A stretch of 64,000 nucleotides of DNA, taken from contig DINQ01000008.1 of assembly GCA_002426795.1 (NCBI GenBank), positions 310,001-374,000 of the forward strand, in the 5' to 3' direction. This document shows positions 40,722-50,317 of the stretch, piece after piece. The DNA comes from Bacteroidales bacterium UBA5536. GTDB taxonomy: Bacteria; Bacteroidota; Bacteroidia; Bacteroidales; F082. Position numbers and translations under genes: made by a program. Under the pieces are notes generated by a model, which did no database searches, had not been told where the DNA came from, and saw nothing but the letters and a program-made list of their open reading frames with translations. The first letter of the stretch is position 1. Every line of letters starts with the position of its first letter.

Positions 40722-43565
40722 TCAGATTCCTTCAGCCTTTTTTCGGGCATCGTCAAGCATTTTATCAGATTGTATTTGCGCTTCTTGTACGACCTTATCT
40801 GCTTTCTGGTTGGCCTCTTTTTCAACAAGTTGGGCTTTTGTTTCTGCCTCTGACTGCAGTTTTTTTGCCGCTTCTTTTGCTGCTATTTCGCCCAACATAC
40901 CCTTTTTCTTGCCTTCGGCAATCAGGTTCTCAGACTGCCGGCTAGCTTCCTGCCTGATGGTATTGGCTGCTTTAACACCCTCTGCTTTGATCTGAGCAGC
41001 AGTTTGTCTGGCTTTGGACATCAGAGTGTCACTCTTAGCTTTGGCATCAGCAAGAATCTTTTCGGCTTCCTGCCTGGCATTGGCTTGCAATTGTTCCTTT
41101 TGCTTTTGAATTTCTTGCAGGGCTTTCTGCTCAAGCTCATTTTTCAAATTACCGGCAAAATTCTGATAATCAATCGTCACCAAAGGATTCGCTGTGTTTC
41201 CGGCTATTTTCGCTTTCACCTGTACAGAAGTTCCGGGATCAATCTGAATGCCTTTGCCTGCAGCTGCTGCAGCCAACTTGTCAATTCCAGATTGCACAGT
41301 TTTTCCGAGCATCTGATAAGGAACCGTAACAAGCATATCATAATCTAACGACTGATCAAAACCAATACTGCCGCCTATCATCGAGTTTGCTTCTCCCAAT
41401 TTCAGGTTGAAAGGTTTCTGGAATACCCTTCCATTCAAAAACTCGAACGAAAAGTTCAATCCATCCGAAACAATGCGTTTGTACTTGTCGTTGCCAAGCA
41501 AATCGGCAAGTTTCTGCAACGTATTGATTGACTCAACCTGAATTTTGGAAGTAAGCAGCCTTCCACCTCCTGTCAAAGAAGAATAATCAGGATTAAGACC
41601 TGCACCAAGCATCCCGTTCATGGTAAACTGTGTCGAAAAACTTCCAGTAGTTTTTTCTGCAACCGGAGCCGCTTTCTGCATCATTCCAATCTGTTTATAG
41701 GCCTTAGGAATGTTGAAGTTTTCCACGTTGAATGTGAGACCAAATGAAGGTTTTTCAGCGTCCTTTCCATCCAGGAAACCCGACAGCTTAACATTTCCAT
41801 CCAATAACTCTGCCTGCAACGGATCGAAAGTTAGTTTTTGATCTTGATACACAAGTTTTGTAATGACATTTTTCAAGTGATAAGTGTCGTAATCTAGCGA
41901 ATCGGCTTTTGCCTGCATTGTAAACTGGATGTGCTTTGGCAGATCAAGTTTAATTGCTGTTGTGTCAGTAGTTTCGTTGATTGATTCGCTATCCGACATA
42001 AACTGCTGCATCAACTCGTTCACATCGATGAAAGTTGACTGCAAGTCGAGGCGTGCTATCAAATCGCGTTCAGCCAAGGCATAACCCAGGTAATCCTCAA
42101 CCCTTCCATTGGCAGTAAAATCACTTTTCCCCAGGGTCATGTTCAGGTTAATCAAATCGACAAAAGCTGGCGAAAAATTGATTTGCACATTCTTGATTTG
42201 CGTTGGAAGCGCAACAGCACTATCCCGATAAACAATGTCAGTCATCAATACAGAACCGGCAGCCGTAACTTTACTAAACTGCTTGTTATCGATATCTGAC
42301 ATCCTACCTTTGAGCGACAAGTCACTTGTAAGTAATCCACTTAAAGTGGTCGTTTTTTTCAATGGCAATGCTGCTGCAATGCTACTTAGATCGACCTTGC
42401 CCCTGGCCTGTATATCAAATGCAGGATCAGAAACTGGTGTTGAGAGCTTCATTTGCAATTCAAATGGATTTGGTCCCAGGGTGAAAGTCAACTTCTCCAA
42501 ATCAATACGCGTATCATCTGGCTCTCCTGTTTTGCTATTGACCCCCAGCGCCAAATTGATATTTTCAATCTTTGAGGGCAATTCAGGATAATTAAGCGAT
42601 CCATTCTTAGCACTGATTTCAATGCCAAAGCCAGGCATGGAGGTGTCGTTGTAAACGCCTTTTAGAAATCCTTGCAGTGTGAAAGTGCCGTCAGCCTGAA
42701 GTTTTTCGAAGTCATTGTAATAAATTGCTGGAGCTATCGAAATCAGGTTTTTGAAGGCTGCATCAACAGCATTGAAATTGAGCAAAATGGTGATATCCTC
42801 AACACCCATCCCGACAGAGCCATCAAAGCTAAGCGCCAGGTCGTTCAGCAACAATTTATTCTCCTTAAAAGTATAGATGCTATTCTGTAAATCAATCAGA
42901 AATACGGCATCAAATTTTGCCTTAACCTGACTCAGGTAAGAAAAACCATCATATGTAAGGTCGACAGATTCCGATGATAACTGTGTCGAAAGCTCTGATA
43001 AACCGGTTGAAAAGACTCCTTTTAACCTACCATTCACATTCTTTAGGCTCATTGCGAATGCGAGCGATGTATCAGCATAAACAATGCTACCACTATACAT
43101 ATTGAACTGATCCACGTTGATTTTAATTGCAGCAGTATCTGCTTCTGTTGTTTTGCCTGGCAATTCTTCTGTTGGCTTGCTAATATCCCAGTTTACTTCT
43201 CCCTCTTTTGTAACCAACAGATTGATAATAGGTTTGTAAAGGTTTGTTTCTTTCAAAATATATTTTCCTTTGATCGCTTTCAGAAAGTCGATACGTAGTC
43301 CGATCGTTTCAGCAAAGAACAGGGTGTCGTGTGCAAAATGATTCTTACCAACCACTGACAATTGGTTCAGATCGAGCGTGAAATCAGGAAACTGCCTGAT
43401 CAGACTTAAATCAGCATCCACAAAATCGACTTCCGCATTAAGCTGCTGATTGATTTCCTTTTTGACTACCGCTACAATTTTATCCTTAAAAAAATAAGGC
43501 AAAACCACAATCGTAGCAAGAACCAGTAAAACAATGATAGACAACACTTTCAATAACCGCTTCAT
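40722..43565 (-). CDS. AsmA family protein with C-terminal coiled coil
   Basis: 947 residues. One N-terminal transmembrane helix (about 5-27) is followed by a long beta-rich AsmA-like region (about 30-805) that in related proteins forms a lipid-carrying groove in the periplasm. The last roughly 140 residues are very rich in Lys, Glu, Ala and Gln without Pro (KQKEQLQANARQEAEKIL, AAKEAAKKLQSEAETKA) and should form a long coiled coil reminiscent of an ATP synthase b subunit. This extension is unusual for AsmA proteins. It lies 12 bases downstream of aroC, on the same strand. Confidence 0.8.
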   Translation of the reverse strand: MKRLLKVLSIIVLLVLATIVVLPYFFKDKIVAVVKKEINQQLNAEVDFVDADLSLIRQFPDFTLDLNQLSVVGKNHFAHDTLFFAETIGLRIDFLKAIKGKYILKETNLYKPIINLLVTKEGEVNWDISKPTEELPGKTTEADTAAIKINVDQFNMYSGSIVYADTSLAFAMSLKNVNGRLKGVFSTGLSELSTQLSSESVDLTYDGFSYLSQVKAKFDAVFLIDLQNSIYTFKENKLLLNDLALSFDGSVGMGVEDITILLNFNAVDAAFKNLISIAPAIYYNDFEKLQADGTFTLQGFLKGVYNDTSMPGFGIEISAKNGSLNYPELPSKIENINLALGVNSKTGEPDDTRIDLEKLTFTLGPNPFELQMKLSTPVSDPAFDIQARGKVDLSSIAAALPLKKTTTLSGLLTSDLSLKGRMSDIDNKQFSKVTAAGSVLMTDIVYRDSAVALPTQIKNVQINFSPAFVDLINLNMTLGKSDFTANGRVEDYLGYALAERDLIARLDLQSTFIDVNELMQQFMSDSESINETTDTTAIKLDLPKHIQFTMQAKADSLDYDTYHLKNVITKLVYQDQKLTFDPLQAELLDGNVKLSGFLDGKDAEKPSFGLTFNVENFNIPKAYKQIGMMQKAAPVAEKTTGSFSTQFTMNGMLGAGLNPDYSSLTGGGRLLTSKIQVESINTLQKLADLLGNDKYKRIVSDGLNFSFEFLNGRVFQKPFNLKLGEANSMIGGSIGFDQSLDYDMLVTVPYQMLGKTVQSGIDKLAAAAAGKGIQIDPGTSVQVKAKIAGNTANPLVTIDYQNFAGNLKNELEQKALQEIQKQKEQLQANARQEAEKILADAKAKSDTLMSKARQTAAQIKAEGVKAANTIRQEASRQSENLIAEGKKKGMLGEIAAKEAAKKLQSEAETKAQLVEKEANQKADKVVQEAQIQSDKMLDDARKKAEGI

Positions 43566-43577
43566 ATGCTGTTTTAT

Positions 43578-44657
43578 TTAAATATGATACATTTTTTGAC
43601 GTAGATAATGGTCAATTGTTGTGAGAGCGGCCATGGCTTCAACAATGGGCACCGCACGCGGCAGTACACATACATCATGACGACCTTTTCCGGCAATTTC
43701 AATTTCATTGCCTGCATCATCAACCGTTAGCTGTGTTTGCATCAAGGTCGCAACAGGTTTGAATGCTACCCTAAAATAGACAATCTCTCCGTTGGTAATG
43801 CCTCCCTGTATACCACCAGAATGGTTTGTGAGTGTTTTAATTTTTCCGCCATCATTTACAAAACGGTCATTTTGCATACTTCCAGGCGAAGAAACGCCTT
43901 CGAAACCACTTCCATAGTCGAAGCCTTTCACTGCATTGATGCTGAGCATGGCTTTTGCCAGGTCGGCATGAAATTTATCAAAAACAGGCGCTCCAAGGCC
44001 AGGTGGAACACCTTTAACAACGCAACTAATAACCCCTCCCAACGTGTCACCCTTTTGTTGCATTTCCTCGATAAGAAGTTGCATCTTTTGGGTTGTTTCT
44101 GTATCCGGACAGCGCACAATGGATTGTTCTACCTTACTGAAATCAATTTCTTCAATTGGTTTTAACAGTTTTATTTCACCTATTTGCTGAACAAAAGCAT
44201 GAACTTCGATACCAATTGATTTCAGGAAGATTTTTGCGATGCTCCCCCCCACTACGCGTGCGATAGTTTCGCGGGCAGATGATCTTCCTCCGCCTCTGTA
44301 ATCGCGGGTTCCATATTTCTTTTGGTAAGTAAAATCAGCATGTGAAGGCCTGAAAGTATGCTGGATATGTGAATAATCTTTCGAACGCTGATCGGTATTT
44401 GGTACAAAAAAAGCAATTGGCGCACCAGTCGACTTCCCTTCAAAAACTCCCGAAAGCAGCTGCACTTCATCTGCCTCATTCCTGGGTGAAGTCAGGTGCG
44501 ATTGGCCGGGCCGTCGCCGATTTAATTCCTTTTGAATCAATGAAATATCAATCTCCAGATTGGGTGGACATCCATCAATGACACCCCCAATTCCTTTTCC
44601 ATGCGACTCACCAAAAGTAGTAAGCCGGAAAATCTCTCCAAAAGTATTTGCTGCCAT
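43578..44657 (-). CDS. aroC: Chorismate synthase
   Basis: 359 residues. Converts EPSP to chorismate with reduced FMN. Family segments visible are FGESHGKGIGGVIDGCPPN near the N-terminus, RSSARETIARVVGGSIAK in the middle, and GMQ-like FVNDGGKIKTLTNHSGGIQGGITNGE toward the C-terminus with PVATL. Length is normal. The start ATG at 44657 lies four bases downstream of TAATTTTG. An AsmA gene follows after 12 bases. Confidence 0.96.
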   Translation of the reverse strand: MAANTFGEIFRLTTFGESHGKGIGGVIDGCPPNLEIDISLIQKELNRRRPGQSHLTSPRNEADEVQLLSGVFEGKSTGAPIAFFVPNTDQRSKDYSHIQHTFRPSHADFTYQKKYGTRDYRGGGRSSARETIARVVGGSIAKIFLKSIGIEVHAFVQQIGEIKLLKPIEEIDFSKVEQSIVRCPDTETTQKMQLLIEEMQQKGDTLGGVISCVVKGVPPGLGAPVFDKFHADLAKAMLSINAVKGFDYGSGFEGVSSPGSMQNDRFVNDGGKIKTLTNHSGGIQGGITNGEIVYFRVAFKPVATLMQTQLTVDDAGNEIEIAGKGRHDVCVLPRAVPIVEAMAALTTIDHYLRQKMYHI

Positions 44658-44661
44658 GGAA

Positions 44662-44694
44662 CAAAATTACAATTAAACAAATTGAAATATCAAA
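44662..44694 (-). promoter_or_regulatory. Promoter of aroC, probably leaderless
   Basis: Minus strand TTTG (44691-44694), 21 bases, TAATTTTG (44662-44669), then four bases, then the aroC ATG. Suggests transcription begins at or near the start codon. Confidence 0.6.
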
Positions 44695-44881
44695 GCCCGG
44701 ATAAATATAACTGAAACAATCCGTTAAATGTTCAATGCGGGTCATGAGTTTGGAAAATTATTTCACTTATCCCCGATATTTTGGCCAGCCAGATGATTCC
44801 TGGATATTTTTTAAACTTTCTGACCAATTTGCAGCACAAATGCCTATTTTTGCGTGAACTAATAATCCTTCATTCGTTAAT

Positions 44882-45550
44882 ATGAACTTTTTTAAATTCC
44901 TGCTTTTTATTTTTGCGGTAAGTGCTTTGACTTATTGCACCAAAACCAACGATTTTAAGCCTACCAACATCGAAGAAATTTCTCAAAAGTTCAAGGCCTA
45001 TACTGTTTTCGATTCGAGTGGCTATTGGGTTTATCGCAATGAAAAAAACAGTCAGGTCGACACAGTAAGCATTCTGGGATATTACACCGAAAGAAGATAT
45101 AACAATCCGGTTGGAAGCACACCAGGTTTCTATTATGAATCGTATTTCTATTTCTTTGAAAGTAACGCAACAGGAATTAAATCGGGCGAAATTACAGGTG
45201 GATATTCTGAAGATCAAAGCGTTGAAATGAATGAAAGCTACAGGATTTACTTTGATAACGACCGCTATTATACCATTTTCACGCCAAAATACACCCTAGA
45301 TTCAGTTATTCGACTCGGAATCAATGAAGGAAATTATTCGAATGTAGCCTATTATCCTGCTTTGGCCGTTGGAAATGGTAATTATACGGATGTATACGAA
45401 AGCAGTGTAATCGACTACAAAAACGCTCCGGACACGATGTATATGCGTTATTTCATGGCAAAGTACTATGGACTAATCCGATTCACCAAGAAATCGAACG
45501 AGGTAGATGAAGATTGGATATTAATTGGTTCAAACCTGGTTCAACCTTAA
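44882..45550 (+). CDS. Lipoprotein of unknown function
   Basis: 222 residues with an N-terminal hydrophobic stretch and a lipobox-like ALTYCT (Cys about residue 19). The rest is Tyr/Asn/Ser/Asp-rich and beta-prone with no recognised domain. TATTTTTG (44845-44852) lies 29 bases upstream and may be its -7 element. The gene ends in a bidirectional terminator shared with the DUF349 gene. Function cannot be assigned. Confidence 0.7.
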   Translation: MNFFKFLLFIFAVSALTYCTKTNDFKPTNIEEISQKFKAYTVFDSSGYWVYRNEKNSQVDTVSILGYYTERRYNNPVGSTPGFYYESYFYFFESNATGIKSGEITGGYSEDQSVEMNESYRIYFDNDRYYTIFTPKYTLDSVIRLGINEGNYSNVAYYPALAVGNGNYTDVYESSVIDYKNAPDTMYMRYFMAKYYGLIRFTKKSNEVDEDWILIGSNLVQP

Positions 45551-45592
45551 AATAAAAGCCGGCTGATTTTCCAATCAACCGGCCTTTTTTTC
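45551..45592. terminator. Bidirectional intrinsic terminator
   Basis: GCCGGCTGATT (45558-45568) pairs with AATCAACCGGC (45573-45583) with one mismatch. It has A-rich sequence before and T7 after, so it also reads as TTTTATTTT on the minus strand. Serves the lipoprotein gene (+) and the DUF349 gene (-). Confidence 0.88.
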
Positions 45593-45605
45593 AAAAAACT
45601 TTTTA

Positions 45606-47657
45606 CTAATCCACCAGGATTTTCAATTTGGCTTCCAATAGTTTAAGTTCATTTTTGGCTTTGCTGATTTTCTTTTCATATTCAGCTTTCATGATATCGG
45701 CCTGTTTGCTGTTAGCAAAGAATCCGATGTTGTTTTCCCAAAGCATAATCTCTTCTCTGAGTTTATTTACCTTGATATTGAGTGTATTACGCTCTCTCCT
45801 GACCCTATCACGTGAATCGGGATCATCTTTCATGTTCTCGATCATGCCGCGATATTCTGTAGCTGACATCTCCGACTCAGAAATTTTCATTTTTTCGAAA
45901 AGGTTGTCTATCGCTTTGCGGTATTGCGCATGAAGCTGATCTTTCACTTTGATTGGCACATGCCCTATTTCCATCCAAGCCCTTTGGAAAGCTTTTACGG
46001 CATCCAGGTTTTCTGCTTTGGTTTTCTTCACCGCAAAACCTTCAATTTCTTTGATCAGGGCGTTTTTCTTCGCAAGGTTTTCATCTTCTCTGCCTCTGAT
46101 GCCAGTAAAATGTTCAGATTTACGTGTAAAGAAAGTGTCACAAGCTGATCTGAAACGTTTCCAGATTTTATCGGAATGGCGACGAGGAACAGGTCCAATT
46201 TTCTTCCATTCTTCCTGCAAGTATTTCAACCTGTCAGTAGCTTTTCGCCATTCTGTGGATTCCTGCATCGACCCAGCTTCGACGCAAAGTTCGAGTTTGC
46301 GGTTGTAGTTGTCGACTTGCTGGTCTTTAATCTTTCCAAAAAAGTCTTTCTTGGCATCAAAAAAGGCATCCATTGATGTTTTGAAGCGGGCCCAAACCTC
46401 GTCGTTCAGCTTTTTGGGAGCCTGCCCAATCGATTTCCAGAATTTAAACAATTCGTTTACCTCATTGGATTTCTTTTGCCAACCACTAATACTGTTGATT
46501 TCTTCGCCAACCAATTCTTCAGCCTTTACGCACAGCGCAATTTTAGCTTCGTAATGCACCATCTGTTCTTCCTGAACTTTGGCATAATGCTCACGCCTAA
46601 TGGCATTGATTTTATCAGTAGCATTTTTGAAACGGTCCCAGATTTCATCTTTCTTGTCTTGCGGTACCGGTCCAATTTCTTTCCACTCGTCGTGGTATTT
46701 TTGGAGTAATTTGAAAGACTTTGTAACGGAAGTTTCGAGTAACAGCTCCTCTGCTTTTTCGCAAAGTTCAATTTTCTGCTCCAAATTCTTTTTAAGGTCA
46801 AGATCGCGCAATTCACGATTTATTTTAACCTTATCGAAAAACTTTTCTACAAGGAAATGGTAGTTATTCCACAGGTTGGTAACTTCACCAGCAGGAACTT
46901 GTCCGATTTCCTTCCACTTGTCCTGCAACACTTTAAACTCGTCGTAAGTTTTCTTGAGCGTTTCTTCAGAGGCAATAAGTTGCTTCAGTTCCTCAAGAAT
47001 ATTGAGTTTCTCCTGCAGGTTAACTTGTTTCTGTTTTTCGAGCTGTTCGTTAAATTTAGCTTTGCTCTCTTTGTATTTTCCAAAAGCAGCCTTAAACCTG
47101 ATTTCGAGTGGATCGTCCTGATGATTGTAGGATTCCTTATCGCCCCCATCCAAAATAAACTGCTCCAATTCGTGCTCAATATCAACTTTGTTAAGTTTGA
47201 GGAAAAACACTTTGATGGCAGCAACCTGGTCTTTGATTTTGGCCACGTCGTTATCTTCAACAACCTGCTCGAGCATTTCGACCAGTTGCAGCTTGTTCAA
47301 CTCAGAAAAATCGTGTTCAACCTCATCATCCTCATCATCGTCATCATCAAATGCAGATTGATCGGGAGCAATCAGCTGTTGAATTTCAGCTACCTCCTCT
47401 TTATTCAACAAAGGCTTTTCTTTCACCTTTTTTGGAGTAGCTACTTGTTTTTCAACTACTTTGGGTTCAGCTGCCACAACCTCTTCAACAAGTTTGTTCG
47501 ACTGAAGCATTGCCAGTGCTTTTTGCTTTTCTTCTGCTGAAATTTGGTTTTCAACTACTTGGTTTTCTGATGCATTTGAAGATTCATTCTTCGGGGAATT
47601 CTCATTTCCGGCAGGCATCTCTGAGGAAACTTGATGGAGTTGATCTTTGTTTTCCAT
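45606..47657 (-). CDS. DUF349 repeat protein
   Basis: 683 residues. The N-terminal 150 residues are acidic and low-complexity (Glu, Lys, Gln, and a DDDDEDDEVEHD stretch). From about residue 205 there are five DUF349 repeats of about 70-75 residues, each with a core Trp-x-x-Ile-Gly-x-x-Pro followed by a WxRF-like helix: WKEIGQVP, WKEIGPVP, WKSIGQAP, WKKIGPVP, WMEIGHVP. The remainder is predicted coiled coil. The family's function is unknown to me. The highly regular repeats suggest a scaffold or binding protein. It is transcribed alone. Confidence 0.9.
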   Translation of the reverse strand: MENKDQLHQVSSEMPAGNENSPKNESSNASENQVVENQISAEEKQKALAMLQSNKLVEEVVAAEPKVVEKQVATPKKVKEKPLLNKEEVAEIQQLIAPDQSAFDDDDDEDDEVEHDFSELNKLQLVEMLEQVVEDNDVAKIKDQVAAIKVFFLKLNKVDIEHELEQFILDGGDKESYNHQDDPLEIRFKAAFGKYKESKAKFNEQLEKQKQVNLQEKLNILEELKQLIASEETLKKTYDEFKVLQDKWKEIGQVPAGEVTNLWNNYHFLVEKFFDKVKINRELRDLDLKKNLEQKIELCEKAEELLLETSVTKSFKLLQKYHDEWKEIGPVPQDKKDEIWDRFKNATDKINAIRREHYAKVQEEQMVHYEAKIALCVKAEELVGEEINSISGWQKKSNEVNELFKFWKSIGQAPKKLNDEVWARFKTSMDAFFDAKKDFFGKIKDQQVDNYNRKLELCVEAGSMQESTEWRKATDRLKYLQEEWKKIGPVPRRHSDKIWKRFRSACDTFFTRKSEHFTGIRGREDENLAKKNALIKEIEGFAVKKTKAENLDAVKAFQRAWMEIGHVPIKVKDQLHAQYRKAIDNLFEKMKISESEMSATEYRGMIENMKDDPDSRDRVRRERNTLNIKVNKLREEIMLWENNIGFFANSKQADIMKAEYEKKISKAKNELKLLEAKLKILVD

Positions 47658-47731
47658 TATGATACATTATTAGCAATTATCATCATGCAGTTTTGTTGCA
47701 ATCGATATGGGTTCATTCTCAAATAAGGCTG

Positions 47732-47739
47732 CAAAAATA
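47732..47739 (-). promoter_or_regulatory. Probable -7 element for the DUF349 gene
   Basis: Minus strand TATTTTTG, about 75 bases upstream of the ATG at 47657. No clear -33. Confidence 0.4.
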
Positions 47740-47853
47740 GGAATTATTTGACAAGAATTACCCGAAACACAAAAGCTTTTTAGGGGAATAATCAGTTCAT
47801 TGTGAAATCATCACAAACATACAATGGAAATTAATCTTTGAATAATGATTGGC

Positions 47854-48201
47854 CTAATCATCACCGTGCAAATAGGTGTCATCATACTTTTTTAGGTCGT
47901 CAGTTTTTTTTCCTTTTGCCATTTTCACCTGCATGAGGTGTGCCACACGCGCCAGGAAATGAGATGAAATTGGCGCTGTAAGAACGATAAACAGCAACAA
48001 CAAAATACTTCCTAAAACGATACGTGCATTGGGATGAGCGATCATCAGTGCGATGAGAAAAAAAATCGTTGCCAGAGACGAAGCCTTGGTGATGGCATGC
48101 ATCCTCATATATACATCTGGCAACCTGATAACTCCCAAAGCGGCTATCAATGTAAAAAACGAGCCGAGTAATAAAAATATGGAGACGAAAACTTCAATCA
48201 T
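47854..48201 (-). CDS. mrpG: Mrp antiporter subunit G
   Basis: 115 residues, three transmembrane helices with the family segment AALGVIRLPDVYMRMHAITKASSLATI. Last gene of the Mrp operon, overlapping mrpF by eight bases. The C-terminal tail is charged (KKTDDLKKYDDTYLHGDD) and longer than usual. Part of the multi-subunit sodium/proton antiporter in the inner membrane. Confidence 0.93.
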   Translation of the reverse strand: MIEVFVSIFLLLGSFFTLIAALGVIRLPDVYMRMHAITKASSLATIFFLIALMIAHPNARIVLGSILLLLFIVLTAPISSHFLARVAHLMQVKMAKGKKTDDLKKYDDTYLHGDD

Positions 48202-48484
48202 TCTTCAAATTCCTCTTTAAGTAACGCGAAAAAGCAACATTTCCCATAAAAACAATAAGGGCCGTAATGAGTGCTACGTTTAAATAGACAGTTTCGGAGG
48301 TCTGGATAATAAACACGAGAATCAGGCCAATCAATGAAGAAGAAACCAAATCGAGAACAATGAGTCTGTCGATGACAGAAGGACCTCTGAACAAGCGAAA
48401 CAGCGATACCAAAATAGCAATTGAAACACTCACTATCGCAATGTTTATCGAAATTTCAAGTAAAATACTATTCTCCGGATTCAT
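48194..48484 (-). CDS. mrpF: Mrp antiporter subunit F
   Basis: 96 residues, three transmembrane helices, with RLFRGPSVIDRLIVLDL, the Asp-containing motif of MnhF/MrpF. Overlaps mrpE by four bases and mrpG by eight. Small membrane subunit of the Mrp complex. Confidence 0.93.
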   Translation of the reverse strand: MNPENSILLEISINIAIVSVSIAILVSLFRLFRGPSVIDRLIVLDLVSSSLIGLILVFIIQTSETVYLNVALITALIVFMGNVAFSRYLKRNLKND

Positions 48485-48831
48485 TCGAAAACCTCCTTTA
48501 TTCTACGTTCGAAATCATTCTTGATTTTATGCACAAATTCCTGTTTATCATCAAGATACATTGTATGGATGAACACTTTTTTACGGTCGTGGCTCAACTC
48601 GACTGTCAGACTTCCGGGTGTCATCGAAACCAGATTGACCATAGCCAGTATTGCCATATCTGACTTCAAATCAAGGTCAACAGCAACAATTCCATGTTTA
48701 AAGTTTTTGTTCCAATGCAAAATATCTTTGGCCAGAATGAAACTCGAAACAAGCATTTCCCAGGCATAAAATACAATGAAAGAAAATATTTTACCTACAC
48801 GTTTTAATGGTTTCATTTTCTGAGAGTTCAA
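48481..48831 (-). CDS. mrpE: Mrp antiporter subunit E, short form
   Basis: 116 residues; the family segment VSSFILAKDILHWN and VNLVSMTPGSLTVELSHDRKKVFIHTM identify MrpE. Most described MrpE proteins have about 160 residues with extra N-terminal transmembrane helices; here the part before FYAWEMLVSS is only about 20 residues, so one or more helices seem to be missing. There is no upstream coding room because mrpD ends four bases before. It looks like a compact lineage variant rather than a truncation. Confidence 0.88.
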   Translation of the reverse strand: MNSQKMKPLKRVGKIFSFIVFYAWEMLVSSFILAKDILHWNKNFKHGIVAVDLDLKSDMAILAMVNLVSMTPGSLTVELSHDRKKVFIHTMYLDDKQEFVHKIKNDFERRIKEVFE

Positions 48832-48835
48832 AGAA

Positions 48836-50317
48836 TTAAGGATTCAAAATAGCATTGATATAGTGCTGGTTATTGACAAGTTGCTCACCGGCTCTGATAA
48901 AAACATCGAAGAACCAGGTAATGGCAAACCCAAACAGCAAGGATGAAAAAGCCATGACACTTGAAGCAAATACAGAAGTCCTGTTCATTCTCTTTTCGTC
49001 ATGAACTGGCACATCTTCTGGAAGCGGTTTCCAGATGGCCTCGTTCCAGATTTTGACCATCGAAAACAGGGTAAAAATACTTACCACCAGTGCTGAAATG
49101 GTCACAATCCAAGCCCCTGCACTAAATCCAGCGTATATTAGCAGGAATTTCCCAAAAAAACCAGATGTTGGCGGTATTCCAGCTAACGAAAGCGCAGGAA
49201 TCAAAAACAAAAAGGCAACATAGGGATGCAATCGGTAAAGATTTCCCATTTTTTTTAGATCGAAAGTACCATATTTCTGTTGCATCAATCCCGCTGACAT
49301 AAAAGCAGTAGTTTTTGACAACATATTATGCACCAAAAAATAAAGTGCACCAGCCAGTCCAAATACCGAAAAAATTCCGAGACCCATAATCATGTAACCA
49401 ATCTGGCTGATGATATGGAAAGAAAGAATCTTACGGATATCATATGCCGAAGCTGCCATGATTACGCCTGAAACCATAGTTATTGCTGCAATTCCATAAA
49501 TGATAGGTTGCCAAAATTCAGCCTGATGAAAGGCAAACAAACTATAAAATCTAATCAGCACATACACGCCTACTTTTGTCAAGGTGGCACTCAAAAAAGC
49601 TGTAACTGCAACGGGTGGGGCCGGGTAAGAGGATGGTAACCAAAAATAAAACGGGAAAACTGCTGCTTTGATTCCAAATGCAATGAAAAACAACATCATT
49701 GCACTGTTCAGCGGCAGGTTTAATCCTTGCTGGTTGATCTTCAGTGCAATATCAGCCATGTTTAAAGTTCCCAACTGTCCGTATACAATGCCGATGGCCG
49801 AAACAAACAGCGCTGAGCCAAAAAGATTCATTACAACATATTTTACTGCACCGCGTAGTTGCGATTTTGTGGCTCCAAGCGATATCAGTACAAAAGACGA
49901 AATAAGCATTACTTCGAACCAGACATAGAGATTGAAAATATCTGCCGTAAGCAAAGCGCCGTTGATGCCGGTTAAAAGACCCTGAAAAAGCACAAACAAA
50001 CCAAATTTTTGTCTTGTGCGATCAATTGCTCCAAAACTGAAGATATGAATCCACAACGCGACAAAAGACACCGCAATCAAGACAATAGCCGAAGTGTAAT
50101 CAGCAAAAAAACTAATCCCAAAAGGCGCAGGCCAGTTTCCCGCTTGCGAAAAAATGGTTCCTGAAGCACGTACTTCCGTGAAAATAGTAACAGCTGCAAA
50201 CAGCTGTAAAAGCACACCAATTGCGCTCAACCATTTTTGCAAACGCAGATTTTTCCGCATCATGATAAGCAGTGCGACAAAAAACAGCGGAATGATGATG
50301 GGCAGGAATAAAATCAT
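48836..50317 (-). CDS. mrpD: Mrp antiporter subunit D
   Basis: 493 residues, about 14 transmembrane helices, homologous to complex I antiporter-like subunits. Conserved Lys and Glu/His motifs in FEVMLISSFVLISL, AFGIKAAVFPFYFWLPSSYPAPPVAVTAFLSATLTKVGVYVLIRF and HNMLSKTTAFMSAG carry the proton pathway. Overlaps mrpC by four bases. Confidence 0.95.
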   Translation of the reverse strand: MILFLPIIIPLFFVALLIMMRKNLRLQKWLSAIGVLLQLFAAVTIFTEVRASGTIFSQAGNWPAPFGISFFADYTSAIVLIAVSFVALWIHIFSFGAIDRTRQKFGLFVLFQGLLTGINGALLTADIFNLYVWFEVMLISSFVLISLGATKSQLRGAVKYVVMNLFGSALFVSAIGIVYGQLGTLNMADIALKINQQGLNLPLNSAMMLFFIAFGIKAAVFPFYFWLPSSYPAPPVAVTAFLSATLTKVGVYVLIRFYSLFAFHQAEFWQPIIYGIAAITMVSGVIMAASAYDIRKILSFHIISQIGYMIMGLGIFSVFGLAGALYFLVHNMLSKTTAFMSAGLMQQKYGTFDLKKMGNLYRLHPYVAFLFLIPALSLAGIPPTSGFFGKFLLIYAGFSAGAWIVTISALVVSIFTLFSMVKIWNEAIWKPLPEDVPVHDEKRMNRTSVFASSVMAFSSLLFGFAITWFFDVFIRAGEQLVNNQHYINAILNP

